A stretch of DNA of 64,000 bases from Lachnospiraceae bacterium (GTDB lineage: Bacteria > Bacillota > Clostridia > Lachnospirales > Lachnospiraceae), in assembly GCA_015057405.1 (NCBI GenBank), contig SVEK01000001.1, forward strand, positions 62,001-126,000, given 5' to 3'. Shown here in pieces: positions 30,201 through 38,366 of this stretch (positions are counted from its first letter, which is position 1; every line of letters begins with the position of its first letter). Below the pieces are notes generated by a model, which was not told where the DNA came from, searched no databases, and saw only the letters and a list, made by a program, of their open reading frames with translations. The position numbers and the translations under genes are program-made.

Positions 30201-30826
30201 CCCTGATTACCCGGATTGTCTGTACCTTGTGACGGTTCTTTTGTCTGCTCAGGAATTGTTCCCTGATTACCCGGATTGTTTGTATCTTGTGACGGGGACT
30301 TTGTCTGTTCAGGAGTTGTTCCCTGGTTAGTATTGGTATTAATTCCTGAATTCGGAGTCTGATTATCTGTAGGCGGAACAATGCTGTTGTCAGGCACTAC
30401 AGTATCAGTTACTTTAACTTTACATTTTAACTTATTGGTTTTCTTACCGACTTTGTAAGAAGCAAATATATTTGCCGTACCTTTTTTCCTTCCTTTAACA
30501 ACGGCATACGCATTCTTACCTTTAGACTTTTTGGATGTTATCTTTGCAACAGATGGCTTAGAAGACTTCCACTTAACTTTTAACGAAGCTGTTCCTCTCT
30601 TGATACGAATCTTTACTTTACTTCCAACTGCAAGATTAACGTTCTTTTTATTAAGGACAGGCTTCTTTGCAGCCTTAGAATAAAGAGTATCTATATGACA
30701 TACCGACAGAATCATGGCAATTATAATGAATAATGCCAATACTCTTCTTGAAAACAGTTGTTTAGCAATACTCTTTTTTGAATTGTGACTGTATTCCTTA
30801 TTCTTTACATCATTTTGTCTTTCCAT
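27293..30826 (-). CDS. Secreted modular CE1-type esterase with carbohydrate-binding-like and DUF3237-like domains
   Basis: The 1,177-residue protein carries a signal peptide/anchor (about 29-48), a Big-2-like bacterial Ig domain (about 54-141), six 20-residue linker repeats (about 164-277), a carbohydrate-binding-like module (about 305-432), a Pro/Thr linker, and an esterase D/CE1 alpha/beta-hydrolase (about 490-750; Ser629 in GFSMGG, His728 in GGGHWYDSW). Two successive modules resembling DUF3237 follow (about 753-890 and 905-1035). A second copy of the first carbohydrate-binding-like module (about 1055-1177) ends the protein. It probably removes feruloyl or acetyl groups from xylan outside the cell. 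No LPXTG or other wall anchor is present. Confidence 0.87.
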   Translation of the reverse strand: MERQNDVKNKEYSHNSKKSIAKQLFSRRVLALFIIIAMILSVCHIDTLYSKAAKKPVLNKKNVNLAVGSKVKIRIKRGTASLKVKWKSSKPSVAKITSKKSKGKNAYAVVKGRKKGTANIFASYKVGKKTNKLKCKVKVTDTVVPDNSIVPPTDNQTPNSGINTNTNQGTTPEQTKSPSQDTNNPGNQGTIPEQTKEPSQGTDNPGNQGTIPEQTKDPSQGTDNPGNQGTIPEQTKDPSQGTDNPGNQGTIPEQTKDPSQGTDNPGNQGTIPEQTKKPADNTTPPVISTPTKNPVTPTLQPGGVDLQGDNAVLGDNVTTNNDGSITITGKGTGVDTVYNIPEDIINRQYKKVIINYSVQGDFSFKYRAKDPSKRPSDNNGYDWAWGGAHNFDANSTVKEFTFREDAIPVDQLVFFDLNAKGTFVLKSVTFAEPKVNEPVITAAPTKTPATTSTPTKAPSQTSQPDGFDASLVTADDAVILGKVPLSNFDKKSGIDYGTVQTIKYYSDITKSQREAEVFFPAGYSSSKQYPVVYMLHGIGGGKDRYGKDNNSDISRIVNNALAEGACKDMLVVCPNMRVSDTPEDNTFSYENYKLYDLFLDDLTRNLMPYMSDTYNVKTGRENTAVCGFSMGGREALYIGFSRPDLFGYIGAFCPAFGIFEYTNYGVYEEGLFTESTFTLPERYFDNTYVQIVKGTEDTTVGNEPYRYHAALENNKVPHIYYEVQGGGHWYDSWGPGFNDFVRNAFKQKDNVTLMSLELTDTKLQSVDGNTCHVDMQYFTGTATGAYFNGTVMSESANCIKKYKNGDTKTSARYILQGTDSKGQQCRIFVEENSIFSYNDRTITRPTIITNSEELAWLHTADIRCKVTKNGNKSKVDFIWNRGNTKPVPRPTIVRPDETKNYNKELFTFTISIGASDEVNDGKGDAASMIHFSASSDCAAFKGETQVGYADTDTRMKFPDQVQSLSARYILVGKDSKGNDCKIFVENNGIDDNGMVTEPVIITDNPEWEWIESAPLHGTVSWGSMGLKIHMWTTTSAYNIGTGQTSSNYKVNFNSDNVSLGSNAVVNSDGSLTITSEGTGIDTCINIPSEYEDVQFKTVTIEYAVESGDFRYKYRAADAAKRPTDWEGYVFSFGFKFDASKTSLVVNLDADAVPIDKFVLFDFNSKGKMIVKSIVFEQ
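30001..30320 (-). repeat. Array of 60-bp in-frame tandem repeats
   Basis: Five near-identical 60-bp units plus diverged edge copies encode the 20-residue unit NPGNQGTIPEQTKDPSQGTD. Units differ by only a few bases, the outer copies being most diverged (TTPEQTKSPSQDTN at one end), as expected from recent unequal exchange in the middle. The array is a flexible linker between the Ig-like domain and the first carbohydrate-binding-like module of the esterase. Confidence 0.95.
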
Positions 30827-31090
30827 AAATAATCCTCCTTGATATAAGCATTGATATAGACAATACTTTTTATTAATACAAAGCTCTGTTGCGCGATGCT
30901 TATACTTACACCCAAAAACAACAACTTTATATTTTATTTATAAATAAATAATAAAGTATTTCTGCACAATATTCAATTGGAGAACTAAAAGATAATTTAA
31001 TATGTCATTAATCCAGCAGAAAAACACATGAATAATGCTAACCCAATTTAATTCAACGACTGGCATTTTAACAAATATTTTTTTAACAGC

Positions 31091-31116
31091 TGCTTTATTC
31101 AACTGCTTTATTCAAC
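31091..31116 (-). repeat. 13-bp tandem duplication at the end of the MATE gene
   Basis: The minus-strand word GTTGAATAAAGCA occurs twice in a row (31116-31104 and 31103-31091). The first copy carries the last two codons and the stop of the MATE gene, so the stop codon is duplicated just downstream. Confidence 0.8.
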
Positions 31117-32460
31117 GACTTTTTTTCCAATCCACTTACGCTTAGTCCAGTGCCTCATCACGATTAAGCCTCTGATAATCTCATCACATGCAGTTCCTGC
31201 AAATACTCCGGCAACTCCGAGTCCAAAAAATATACCAAGTCCGTATCCTACAGTAACACCAAATCCCCACATCGTAATAAGACCTATTATCAACGGATAC
31301 ATACAATCACCCGCAGCTTTAAGACTATTTACAAAAGTCAGATTAAGGCATCTTCCTATTTCAATAAATATATCAACAAACATAATATAACAGCCAACTC
31401 TGATTATGCTCTCATTATCAGTAAAAAACCTTAATGTATACGGACATATTAACCAATTAATAACAGCTATCCCTATGGTTACAGGCATAGATATCTTAAG
31501 GGTTTGAAATACTCTCTTATAGGCTGCTTCTTCCTTTCCTGCACCTACCAGATGACCTGTGATAATCTGAGTTGCCATAGCGGCAGAATTAGAAAACACA
31601 ATGGCAAATGAAATAAGCGACTGACAAAATACTTTAGCATTAACCGCATCATTTCCCATACTGTTGATAAAAGATAATAACACAAGCTGATATAAACTGT
31701 ACGATACATTTTCACCGGCAGAAGGAATACCGATGTTAATCATCTTAAACAATAATCTTTTTGGAAACGGAATAATATATCGAACCGCAATGCGCCCTAT
31801 TTTCTTCCTGAAAAACACTACCAGGGCAACTAAAAGAGCAACTGTTCTTGCAACAACTGTAGATATGGCAACACCTTTCACCCCAAAATTCAAACCACTT
31901 AAAGGACCATATAAAAAAAGGTAATTACCGCATATATTAATTACGTTAACGATTAACGAAATGTACATACCAACTTTTGTATATCCGTTACAACGTAAAA
32001 TCTGAACCATTACGTTATAACATGCCTGCAGAAACAAACAACCACCGACAAGATTAGTATAAACTGCCGCATCAGCACGCATGATATCAGGCACATTTAT
32101 CAGATTCATATATGGTTCTTTAAATAATACAAGACATATACTGAGCAGTACTCCGATAACAAGATTGAATCCGAATGCAAGCGTATATATTGTATTCATT
32201 TTTTTGTGTTCTTTTGCTCCAAGATATTGCGCCACTACAACAGATGTAGCTGTTGCAATAATATTAAACATAAGAATAACAAGACTCATAAGCTGATTGG
32301 CATTTCCAACTGCACCAACAGCATTAACAGAATAATGTCCTAACATAAGTGTATCTATATTATTAAGACATATTATAAGCAATAATTCAAAAAACATAGG
32401 GCCGGTTAAAGAAAGCAATGATGTATTCTCATTAATAACATTTTTAGCTTTTGTTGCCAT
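31108..32460 (-). CDS. MATE-family multidrug/cation efflux transporter
   Basis: The 450-residue protein has about twelve membrane segments in two homologous halves, with LTGPMFFELLLIICLNNIDT at the start of the first and GIPSAGENVSYSLYQ at the start of the second, as in DinF/NorM-type transporters. It exports a small molecule using a Na+ or H+ gradient; the substrate cannot be told. The gene is 30 bp downstream of the HD-GYP gene and probably in the same transcript as cytidine deaminase. Confidence 0.9.
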   Translation of the reverse strand: MATKAKNVINENTSLLSLTGPMFFELLLIICLNNIDTLMLGHYSVNAVGAVGNANQLMSLVILMFNIIATATSVVVAQYLGAKEHKKMNTIYTLAFGFNLVIGVLLSICLVLFKEPYMNLINVPDIMRADAAVYTNLVGGCLFLQACYNVMVQILRCNGYTKVGMYISLIVNVINICGNYLFLYGPLSGLNFGVKGVAISTVVARTVALLVALVVFFRKKIGRIAVRYIIPFPKRLLFKMINIGIPSAGENVSYSLYQLVLLSFINSMGNDAVNAKVFCQSLISFAIVFSNSAAMATQIITGHLVGAGKEEAAYKRVFQTLKISMPVTIGIAVINWLICPYTLRFFTDNESIIRVGCYIMFVDIFIEIGRCLNLTFVNSLKAAGDCMYPLIIGLITMWGFGVTVGYGLGIFFGLGVAGVFAGTACDEIIRGLIVMRHWTKRKWIGKKVVE

Positions 32461-32490
32461 AATAACTGCTCCTTCATAAAACTCGAATCA

Positions 32491-33615
32491 TTATGCTATT
32501 ACAATACTGGCACACTTAATGTCCCCTGCCAAATCATACACTGCACCTGTCGCTATCTCAACCACTTTAGGTCTTAACGGATAGCCCGGTGAATTGGCTA
32601 CTACCTTTGCCATCTCTCCGTTACTTAAAGAAACAATAGAATCAACCGGATACAGTATTACACTATTAAGAAAAGCTGACATCATATCAATATCAAGTTC
32701 ATCTGTCATTGCCATAAGCATCTCTACGGCATCTCTTTTTGAAAAAGCGGCTTTATACGGTCTTTCCGTAATCAGAGCATCATATATATCAACAATTGAT
32801 AATATACGTGCATACGGACATATTCTATCTCCGGGAACCGCCATTGGATAACCCTGACCATTAATCTTTTCATGATGTTGAAGAACTCCAAGCCTTATAT
32901 GATCATTAATATCATTTTTTCCTTTAAGTATGTTATATCCAAACAAAGAATGATCTTTAATTATTTTAAACTCCTCATCAGTCAGCCTTCCGGGTTTATT
33001 GAGCACTTCATTTGGAATCTTAGACTTACCCACATCATGAAGAAGTCCTGCAATACCAAGCTCATACACCTGTTTTTCACTGAGACCGTAACGTTTGCCG
33101 ATAACCATTGCCATTGCGGCAACATCTACACTATGTTTAAATGTATACTCATCACTTACTTTCAAAGCATCCACATCCACAGCTATAGCATCATTTTCAA
33201 GAATAGCTTTCATAAGATCATCTGCAATATTGTTAGTTGCACTGGTGAAATTAGAATCCTCCGTGTTGGCATACAAAAAACGAATTCCTTCACCGACACG
33301 TTCTTTTACACTTTCCGATAAACGAACCTTCTTTTTATCTATTACACGGTTCATGGCAACTATCTGCTTTGTCTTTTCAGGAATTACTATCTGCTCAGGA
33401 TTCGTTCCTGAATTATTATTGTCAGGCACAAGATCATCTTCACCATCACCAATATACACACCACCAATGCCTCGTTTAAGCATTGCCGAAATCATAAACT
33501 CATCCAGAAGAGTTCCACGACGAATAAGGACACGTCCTGACCTGTCCACAATACTTTGATCTATTCTCATACCATCTTTCAAAGAACGGGTTCTGACATA
33601 TTTCCTTTTTGCCAT
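32491..33615 (-). CDS. HD-GYP domain phosphohydrolase (probable cyclic-di-GMP phosphodiesterase)
   Basis: From ATG 33615 (AGGGGGGA 4 nt upstream, inside no other gene) the protein has 374 residues. Longer in-frame starts would overlap cytidine deaminase and lack a ribosome binding site. Residues about 1-130 are a variable N-terminus (SLKDGMRIDQSI). The HD-GYP domain follows: HSVDVAAMAM, LLHDVGKSKIP, KDHSLFGYNIL and HHEKINGQGYP. No sensor or receiver domain is recognisable. It probably degrades cyclic di-GMP. Confidence 0.9.
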   Translation of the reverse strand: MAKRKYVRTRSLKDGMRIDQSIVDRSGRVLIRRGTLLDEFMISAMLKRGIGGVYIGDGEDDLVPDNNNSGTNPEQIVIPEKTKQIVAMNRVIDKKKVRLSESVKERVGEGIRFLYANTEDSNFTSATNNIADDLMKAILENDAIAVDVDALKVSDEYTFKHSVDVAAMAMVIGKRYGLSEKQVYELGIAGLLHDVGKSKIPNEVLNKPGRLTDEEFKIIKDHSLFGYNILKGKNDINDHIRLGVLQHHEKINGQGYPMAVPGDRICPYARILSIVDIYDALITERPYKAAFSKRDAVEMLMAMTDELDIDMMSAFLNSVILYPVDSIVSLSNGEMAKVVANSPGYPLRPKVVEIATGAVYDLAGDIKCASIVIA

Positions 33616-33625
33616 AAAATCCCCC

Positions 33626-34102
33626 CTAAAATCTGTCAAAAGCACCGGGTAATAACTCTTCAAGAGTATGAACCCTGTAATCATCTTCATCTCTGGCTAC
33701 AATGATATAAAAATCACCATCACAAGCAAATTCTACCATAACCTGTCTGCATATTCCACACGGATAACAAAATTCAACTTTTTCTCCATTCTTTGCCCCA
33801 ACAATTGCAATGTATTTAAAATTGTCACATCCATCACTTACACCTTTAAACATTGCTGTTCTTTCAGCGCAAATCGTTGCCGAAAATGAAACATTTTCAA
33901 TATTACAACCTGTATATATACGACCATTACTTCCAAGAGCGGCAGCCCCAACTAAAAACTCCGAATAAGGCGCATATGCCATTTTACGTGCTTTGAAAGC
34001 CTCATTAATCAGTTTTTTAATAACAACTTTATCAGGCTCTTTATCAGCAAATTGTTTCTCAGAAATAACTCCTTTATTCATATTATTACTATCCTCACCC
34101 AT
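33626..34102 (-). CDS. cdd: Cytidine deaminase
   Basis: The 158-residue protein has the cytidine deaminase zinc motifs TICAERTAMF and YPCGICRQVM, plus the substrate-site YAPYSEFLVGAA. It converts cytidine and deoxycytidine to the uridine forms for pyrimidine salvage. An N-terminal extension of about 25 polar residues precedes the conserved fold; the ribosome binding site AAGAGG precedes ATG 34102. It lies 10 bp upstream of the HD-GYP gene. Confidence 0.93.
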   Translation of the reverse strand: MGEDSNNMNKGVISEKQFADKEPDKVVIKKLINEAFKARKMAYAPYSEFLVGAAALGSNGRIYTGCNIENVSFSATICAERTAMFKGVSDGCDNFKYIAIVGAKNGEKVEFCYPCGICRQVMVEFACDGDFYIIVARDEDDYRVHTLEELLPGAFDRF

Positions 34103-34180
34103 AAATTATCCATCCTCTTTTGTAATATCTCTTTTGTCATTCCGTTATTCGATATGTTAAATAATCTGTTATTGATATCA

Positions 34181-34238
34181 GGACTACTGTTATAATTATA
34201 TATCGCATATGCTTTAGTTCTAGTCATAACAGCAGTCC
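34181..34238. repeat. 13-bp inverted repeat upstream of cytidine deaminase
   Basis: GGACTACTGTTAT (34181-34193) and ATAACAGCAGTCC (34226-34238) pair over 13 bp with one wobble, around a 32-nt AT-rich loop containing the palindrome GCATATGC. Neither side has a T tract. It could be an operator or leader hairpin for cdd or an RNA processing site at the end of the PTS transcript. Confidence 0.5.
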
Positions 34239-34297
34239 GCATATTATATTATATTCTATACTAATTATACACCAACTTAATATTATCTGTCTATTTT

Positions 34298-36394
34298 TTA
34301 CTTTAAGGTTAATAATGTTTTACCCGGAGTGGCACTACCAAAGTTTACAATCTCAATCTCATTATAATCATCCATATTACATACGACTAATGGTGTAGTT
34401 ACCTTATATCCTTCATTTTTTATTCCGTCAATATCAAATGATACAAGTAAATCACCTGTCTTAACACTTTGTCCTGCTGTTACATGAGTTTCATAATATT
34501 TTCCTTTTAACTTAACAGTGTCAATTCCAATATGCATAAGAAGTTCCGGACCATCATCAGCTGTTAACGTTATTGCATGTTTAGTATCAAACACATTATC
34601 GATTACTCCGTCACACGGCGAATACAATTTCCCTTCTTTGGGTTCTATAGCGACACCTTCTCCGAGAACATGATTGGCAAATGCTTCATCATCAACATCT
34701 TCTAACGAAATAATGTCTCCCTTCATATAGACAGCAAGAGAAATACTATCATTTTCAGGCTTATCCATATAATCTTCAAGATTAGACTTTATTACCGATA
34801 CTGACGGACCGTAAATCACCTGAACTCCATTACCTTTGTGTATAACACCTGATGCTCCTGTTTTTCTTAAACATGCATCATTTACTATTTCTGAGTTTTT
34901 AACCGTCACCCTGAGACGAGTTGCACAACAATCTATATCAGATATATTCGCCTTACCTCCAAGCCCTGTCAGAATCATGGAACTGATTGCATCGGCTTTT
35001 GATTTTGTATCCCGGGCTTTGCCGTTTGTTTTATTACTATCATTATTATCGGTATTTTTTCCGGAATTAACACCCGAATTCATATCTTTTCTTGTATAAA
35101 GTTTCGTTTCTTCTTCGTCAGCCTCTCTACCCGGAGTTTTAAGGTTAAGACCGGTAACCATATAATAAAATACAAAGTAATATATTATTGCATAAACCAC
35201 ACCAACAATAACTATCCATATCCAATTTGTTTTTGAATTACCTTGTAAGACACCAAACAAAACAAAGTCAATAACACCACCTGAGAATGTCATTCCCACA
35301 CCTACATTAAAAATATGCATAAGCATATAAGACAATCCTGCAAGAACACAGTGTACCGCATACATTAGTGGTGCAACAAACAGAAATGTAAATTCAAGCG
35401 GTTCAGTAATACCTGTAAGAAACGAAGTGACTGCAGCTGATATAAGAAGTCCTCCCACAAGTTTCTTCTTTTCCGGTCTTGCAGCTCTATACATAGCAAA
35501 TGCAGCAGCCGGAAGACCAAACATCATAAACGGAAACTTTCCCGACATAAAACGTGTTGCCGATACGGAGAATACTTCTGTTGATTTGGACGCCAATTCC
35601 GCAAAAAATATATTTTGGGCTCCTGATACGGTCGCTCCGTCAATAATCATGGAACCTCCAAGCTCTGTTTGCCAAAACGGCATATAAAATACATGATGAA
35701 GTCCAAATGGAATCAGTGCTCTTTCAATAATTCCGTATATCCATGTTCCGGCGTAACCTGATCGCAAAACAAGGTCACCGAGTGAGGCTATTGCGCTCTG
35801 CACCATCGGCCACACAAAAAACATTAGGATTCCTACGCCAAGGTACACAACACTACTTATTATCGGAACAAATCTTGTTCCTCCAAAGAAAGACAGAACT
35901 TTTGGCAGTTCAATCTTATAGAACCTGTTGTGAAGTGCTGCAACACCAAGGCCGACAATAATACCACCAAAAACTCCCATTTGAAGACTGGTGATACCCA
36001 GAACCGAGGTAGTTGAGTTAACAGCCATTGATTCAACCCCACCATGAGCATGAATAAGTACACTAATAGTTGTGTTCATAATCAAAAAGGCAATCGCACC
36101 GGACAAAGCCGCAACCTCTTTTTCACGCTTAGCCATACCTATAGCAACACCCATGGCAAAAAGCAGGGCCAGATTGTCAAACACAACGCTTCCGGCTCTG
36201 CTCATTATTTCGAGAATAGTATATAAAATCCCACCCTCGCTAATAACATTAGTCAGACCGTAGGTTTCAAGCGTTGTTGGGTTGGTAAATGAGCTTCCGA
36301 TACCTAAAAGCAACCCGGCAATAGGAAGCAATGCTATTGGCAACATAAATGAACGGCCAACACGTTGTAATACACTAAACATTTTATCTTTCAT
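34298..36394 (-). CDS. Glucose-family PTS permease, EIICBA fusion (glucose or N-acetylglucosamine)
   Basis: The 698-residue protein carries EIIC (about 1-400, multiple membrane segments, GITEPLEFTFLFVAP), EIIB (about 470-545; phosphorylated Cys in DIDCCATRLRVTV) and EIIA (about 565-698; LLMHIGIDTVKLKGK with the active His). A Ser/Asn-rich linker joins EIIC and EIIB. All needed PTS domains are in one chain. The ATG 12 nt upstream overlaps the ribosome binding site, so ATG 36394 is preferred. The sequence FGGTRFVPIIS is glucose-type, but the nearby nagB makes N-acetylglucosamine equally plausible; no nagA is in the window. Confidence 0.9.
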   Translation of the reverse strand: MKDKMFSVLQRVGRSFMLPIALLPIAGLLLGIGSSFTNPTTLETYGLTNVISEGGILYTILEIMSRAGSVVFDNLALLFAMGVAIGMAKREKEVAALSGAIAFLIMNTTISVLIHAHGGVESMAVNSTTSVLGITSLQMGVFGGIIVGLGVAALHNRFYKIELPKVLSFFGGTRFVPIISSVVYLGVGILMFFVWPMVQSAIASLGDLVLRSGYAGTWIYGIIERALIPFGLHHVFYMPFWQTELGGSMIIDGATVSGAQNIFFAELASKSTEVFSVSATRFMSGKFPFMMFGLPAAAFAMYRAARPEKKKLVGGLLISAAVTSFLTGITEPLEFTFLFVAPLMYAVHCVLAGLSYMLMHIFNVGVGMTFSGGVIDFVLFGVLQGNSKTNWIWIVIVGVVYAIIYYFVFYYMVTGLNLKTPGREADEEETKLYTRKDMNSGVNSGKNTDNNDSNKTNGKARDTKSKADAISSMILTGLGGKANISDIDCCATRLRVTVKNSEIVNDACLRKTGASGVIHKGNGVQVIYGPSVSVIKSNLEDYMDKPENDSISLAVYMKGDIISLEDVDDEAFANHVLGEGVAIEPKEGKLYSPCDGVIDNVFDTKHAITLTADDGPELLMHIGIDTVKLKGKYYETHVTAGQSVKTGDLLVSFDIDGIKNEGYKVTTPLVVCNMDDYNEIEIVNFGSATPGKTLLTLK

Positions 36395-36447
36395 AATAAT
36401 CTCCATTCTACAAGAATTTAGAGACTTACAAGAATATAATAATCTCC
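36393..36447 (-). repeat. Duplicated ribosome-binding-site segment in the PTS leader
   Basis: The minus-strand word GGAGATTATTAT occurs twice (36447-36436 and 36404-36393), and ATTCTTGTA also occurs twice (36435-36427 and 36417-36409). The second GGAG serves the PTS start codon. The first is an exact copy 43 nt upstream whose sequence leads to no ATG. This looks like a local duplication, possibly a standby ribosome site. Confidence 0.6.
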
Positions 36448-36476
36448 TGTATTATTATGATAATAAAATGTAATTA

Positions 36477-38318
36477 TTATTCATATCGCATTGAATTAAC
36501 GCGATTCCAAAGATTCTTATGCCATTTCTCTGTGAAAATTTCAGATTGATAATCTATGGTATCATTAAATAAGTGATTCTTTTTTATTGCCTTAGCAGTA
36601 ACGCAAAAAAACTTATAACTCACAATCCGGTTTTTTGAAGGGGCAAAGGGCTTCTTTTTATTCTGCTTAACCGAATTAACAGGGTCATCATATGTAACAT
36701 CTATATATTTGAACTTATTGTTCACTTTCACTAGATTCCATGCGTGACCTTTGCCACCCACTACAACACTTGATATTCCTGCCTTTGATGCCAACAGTGA
36801 AAATGCGTGGGAATATCCATCGCAAACTGCCACTTTTTTAATCAGGGCGCCATATGCAGTATGAGAAATCTCAGGTAAAACTTCTTTGTTTTTATATTTT
36901 TTTCCTTTGATAGTTACATACATTTCTGCACGCATATCATATTTTACATTCTTAATCAGATAATCATGAATTGCCTTCATCTTTTGTTTTGAAGTCATAT
37001 TCTTTTTGATTATTTTTCTAATAATATCATCAGCTTTTTTGTTGAGCTTCTTTACCTGAGCAAAAGAATTAGGGTTATACAACCTCCAGATTACAACCTT
37101 ATTGCCATTTTCATCTTTAACGTAATAATAATTACCCCAGTCGTAATTCATAGCATTTTCTGACTTATATACTGTTTTATTGGTATGAATATCCACATAC
37201 CATTCGGATGTAAGACTTTTAGGTTTATTATTAACAATAATATATGCTTCATATAACTTAAGTGCTTCAATAATTGTCTCTTTTACATTAATCTTATCCG
37301 AATCATACACTGCAAACTCATAATCACCTTTAACAAGCTGATTATATACGTGCCTGTATACTTCTTCTTTTGTAGTTGCATGTATTCCTTTATTATTAAT
37401 TATATCAATACACTCGTTATATCGGGGTTTTGGAACAACATAAAAAATTCTTTTGTTATCAGAAACTGTAACAGACACTTCCTTCTTTACGTTACCTACA
37501 CTTAAAGTAAGTATTGCAGTTCCAGGCTTCATGGCAAGGAAACCACCCGGTTCCTCATTCATTCCTGAACGAACGATACTTTCATCAGAACTGGTCCAAA
37601 TAAAATGATGCCTATATTTTGCATCACTACTCGAAAACTCCATTTCACAATTATTCAATGTGAAAGAAGAACCAATGGAAAAACTCATTCCTTCTGAAAC
37701 ACTTACTTTATTTTTGGATAATTCAAGATAATTAATTTGTGAATAATCAATTTTGACACTAACTTTTATAGACGGATCAAAAGCATCATAACTTATCATA
37801 GAATAGCCGGCTGGAATCTCTATTGCAGCTAATCCTGTACAGCCACCAAAAGCAGAACTGTTAATTCTCTTTATTCCTTCAGGAATTGAAACAGTCTTTA
37901 ACGACTTGCATCCATAAAAGGCATATGACTCGATAAGATTAACACCCGCCGGAATATCAACACTTTCAAGTGATATACAACCACTAAATAATTCATATGG
38001 TAATCCGGTGATTTTCGAAGGTAATGTGACATTTTTTAATCCGGTACACCCTTTAAAAGCTCCTTTAGGTATTAAATTGACCGAATCAGGTATCACTATA
38101 CTTGTAATTGTATTATTACATGAAAAGACACCTTCACCAAAACCATAGACTCCCTCCGGAATCACAACATCTCCACCGGAACCATTATATTCAGTAATGA
38201 TTCCGGTAGAAATAACAAAATCATCAGTAAAATCTCCTGCACAAACAGTAGTCGCAAATAGTTGTACGGCTAAAACAAATAACGTAATAACTATAAGATA
38301 ATTTATAGTTTTTCTCAT
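36477..38318 (-). CDS. Secreted leucine-rich-repeat (BspA-like) protein with transglutaminase-like domain
   Basis: The 613-residue protein (ATG 38318, AGGTGAT 7 nt upstream; an earlier GTG lacks a site) has a signal peptide ending near TTVCAGD. BspA-type LRR_5 repeats (about 40-200; VIPDSVNLIPKGAFKGCTGL) are followed by an Ig/Big-like region (about 200-290). A transglutaminase-like peptidase domain (about 390-600) has the triad Cys in AVCDGYSHAF, His in GKGHAWNLV and Asp in YIDVTYDD. It is extracellular, probably a surface protein handling peptides or cross-links. Its place between nagB and a PTS gene is odd. Confidence 0.85.
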   Translation of the reverse strand: MRKTINYLIVITLFVLAVQLFATTVCAGDFTDDFVISTGIITEYNGSGGDVVIPEGVYGFGEGVFSCNNTITSIVIPDSVNLIPKGAFKGCTGLKNVTLPSKITGLPYELFSGCISLESVDIPAGVNLIESYAFYGCKSLKTVSIPEGIKRINSSAFGGCTGLAAIEIPAGYSMISYDAFDPSIKVSVKIDYSQINYLELSKNKVSVSEGMSFSIGSSFTLNNCEMEFSSSDAKYRHHFIWTSSDESIVRSGMNEEPGGFLAMKPGTAILTLSVGNVKKEVSVTVSDNKRIFYVVPKPRYNECIDIINNKGIHATTKEEVYRHVYNQLVKGDYEFAVYDSDKINVKETIIEALKLYEAYIIVNNKPKSLTSEWYVDIHTNKTVYKSENAMNYDWGNYYYVKDENGNKVVIWRLYNPNSFAQVKKLNKKADDIIRKIIKKNMTSKQKMKAIHDYLIKNVKYDMRAEMYVTIKGKKYKNKEVLPEISHTAYGALIKKVAVCDGYSHAFSLLASKAGISSVVVGGKGHAWNLVKVNNKFKYIDVTYDDPVNSVKQNKKKPFAPSKNRIVSYKFFCVTAKAIKKNHLFNDTIDYQSEIFTEKWHKNLWNRVNSMRYE

Positions 38319-38366
38319 AAGTATCACCTACCACCCATATAACGACACAACTTTAGATACCCGGAA

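Noticed and set aside
29980-30381. Open frames on both strands across the 60-bp repeats
   Set aside because: They remain open only because the 60-bp period is a multiple of three and the unit lacks stops in those frames; the proteins are low-complexity shadows without ribosome binding sites.
34298-36406. PTS start at 36406
   Set aside because: That ATG lies on the GGAG that is correctly spaced from ATG 36394.
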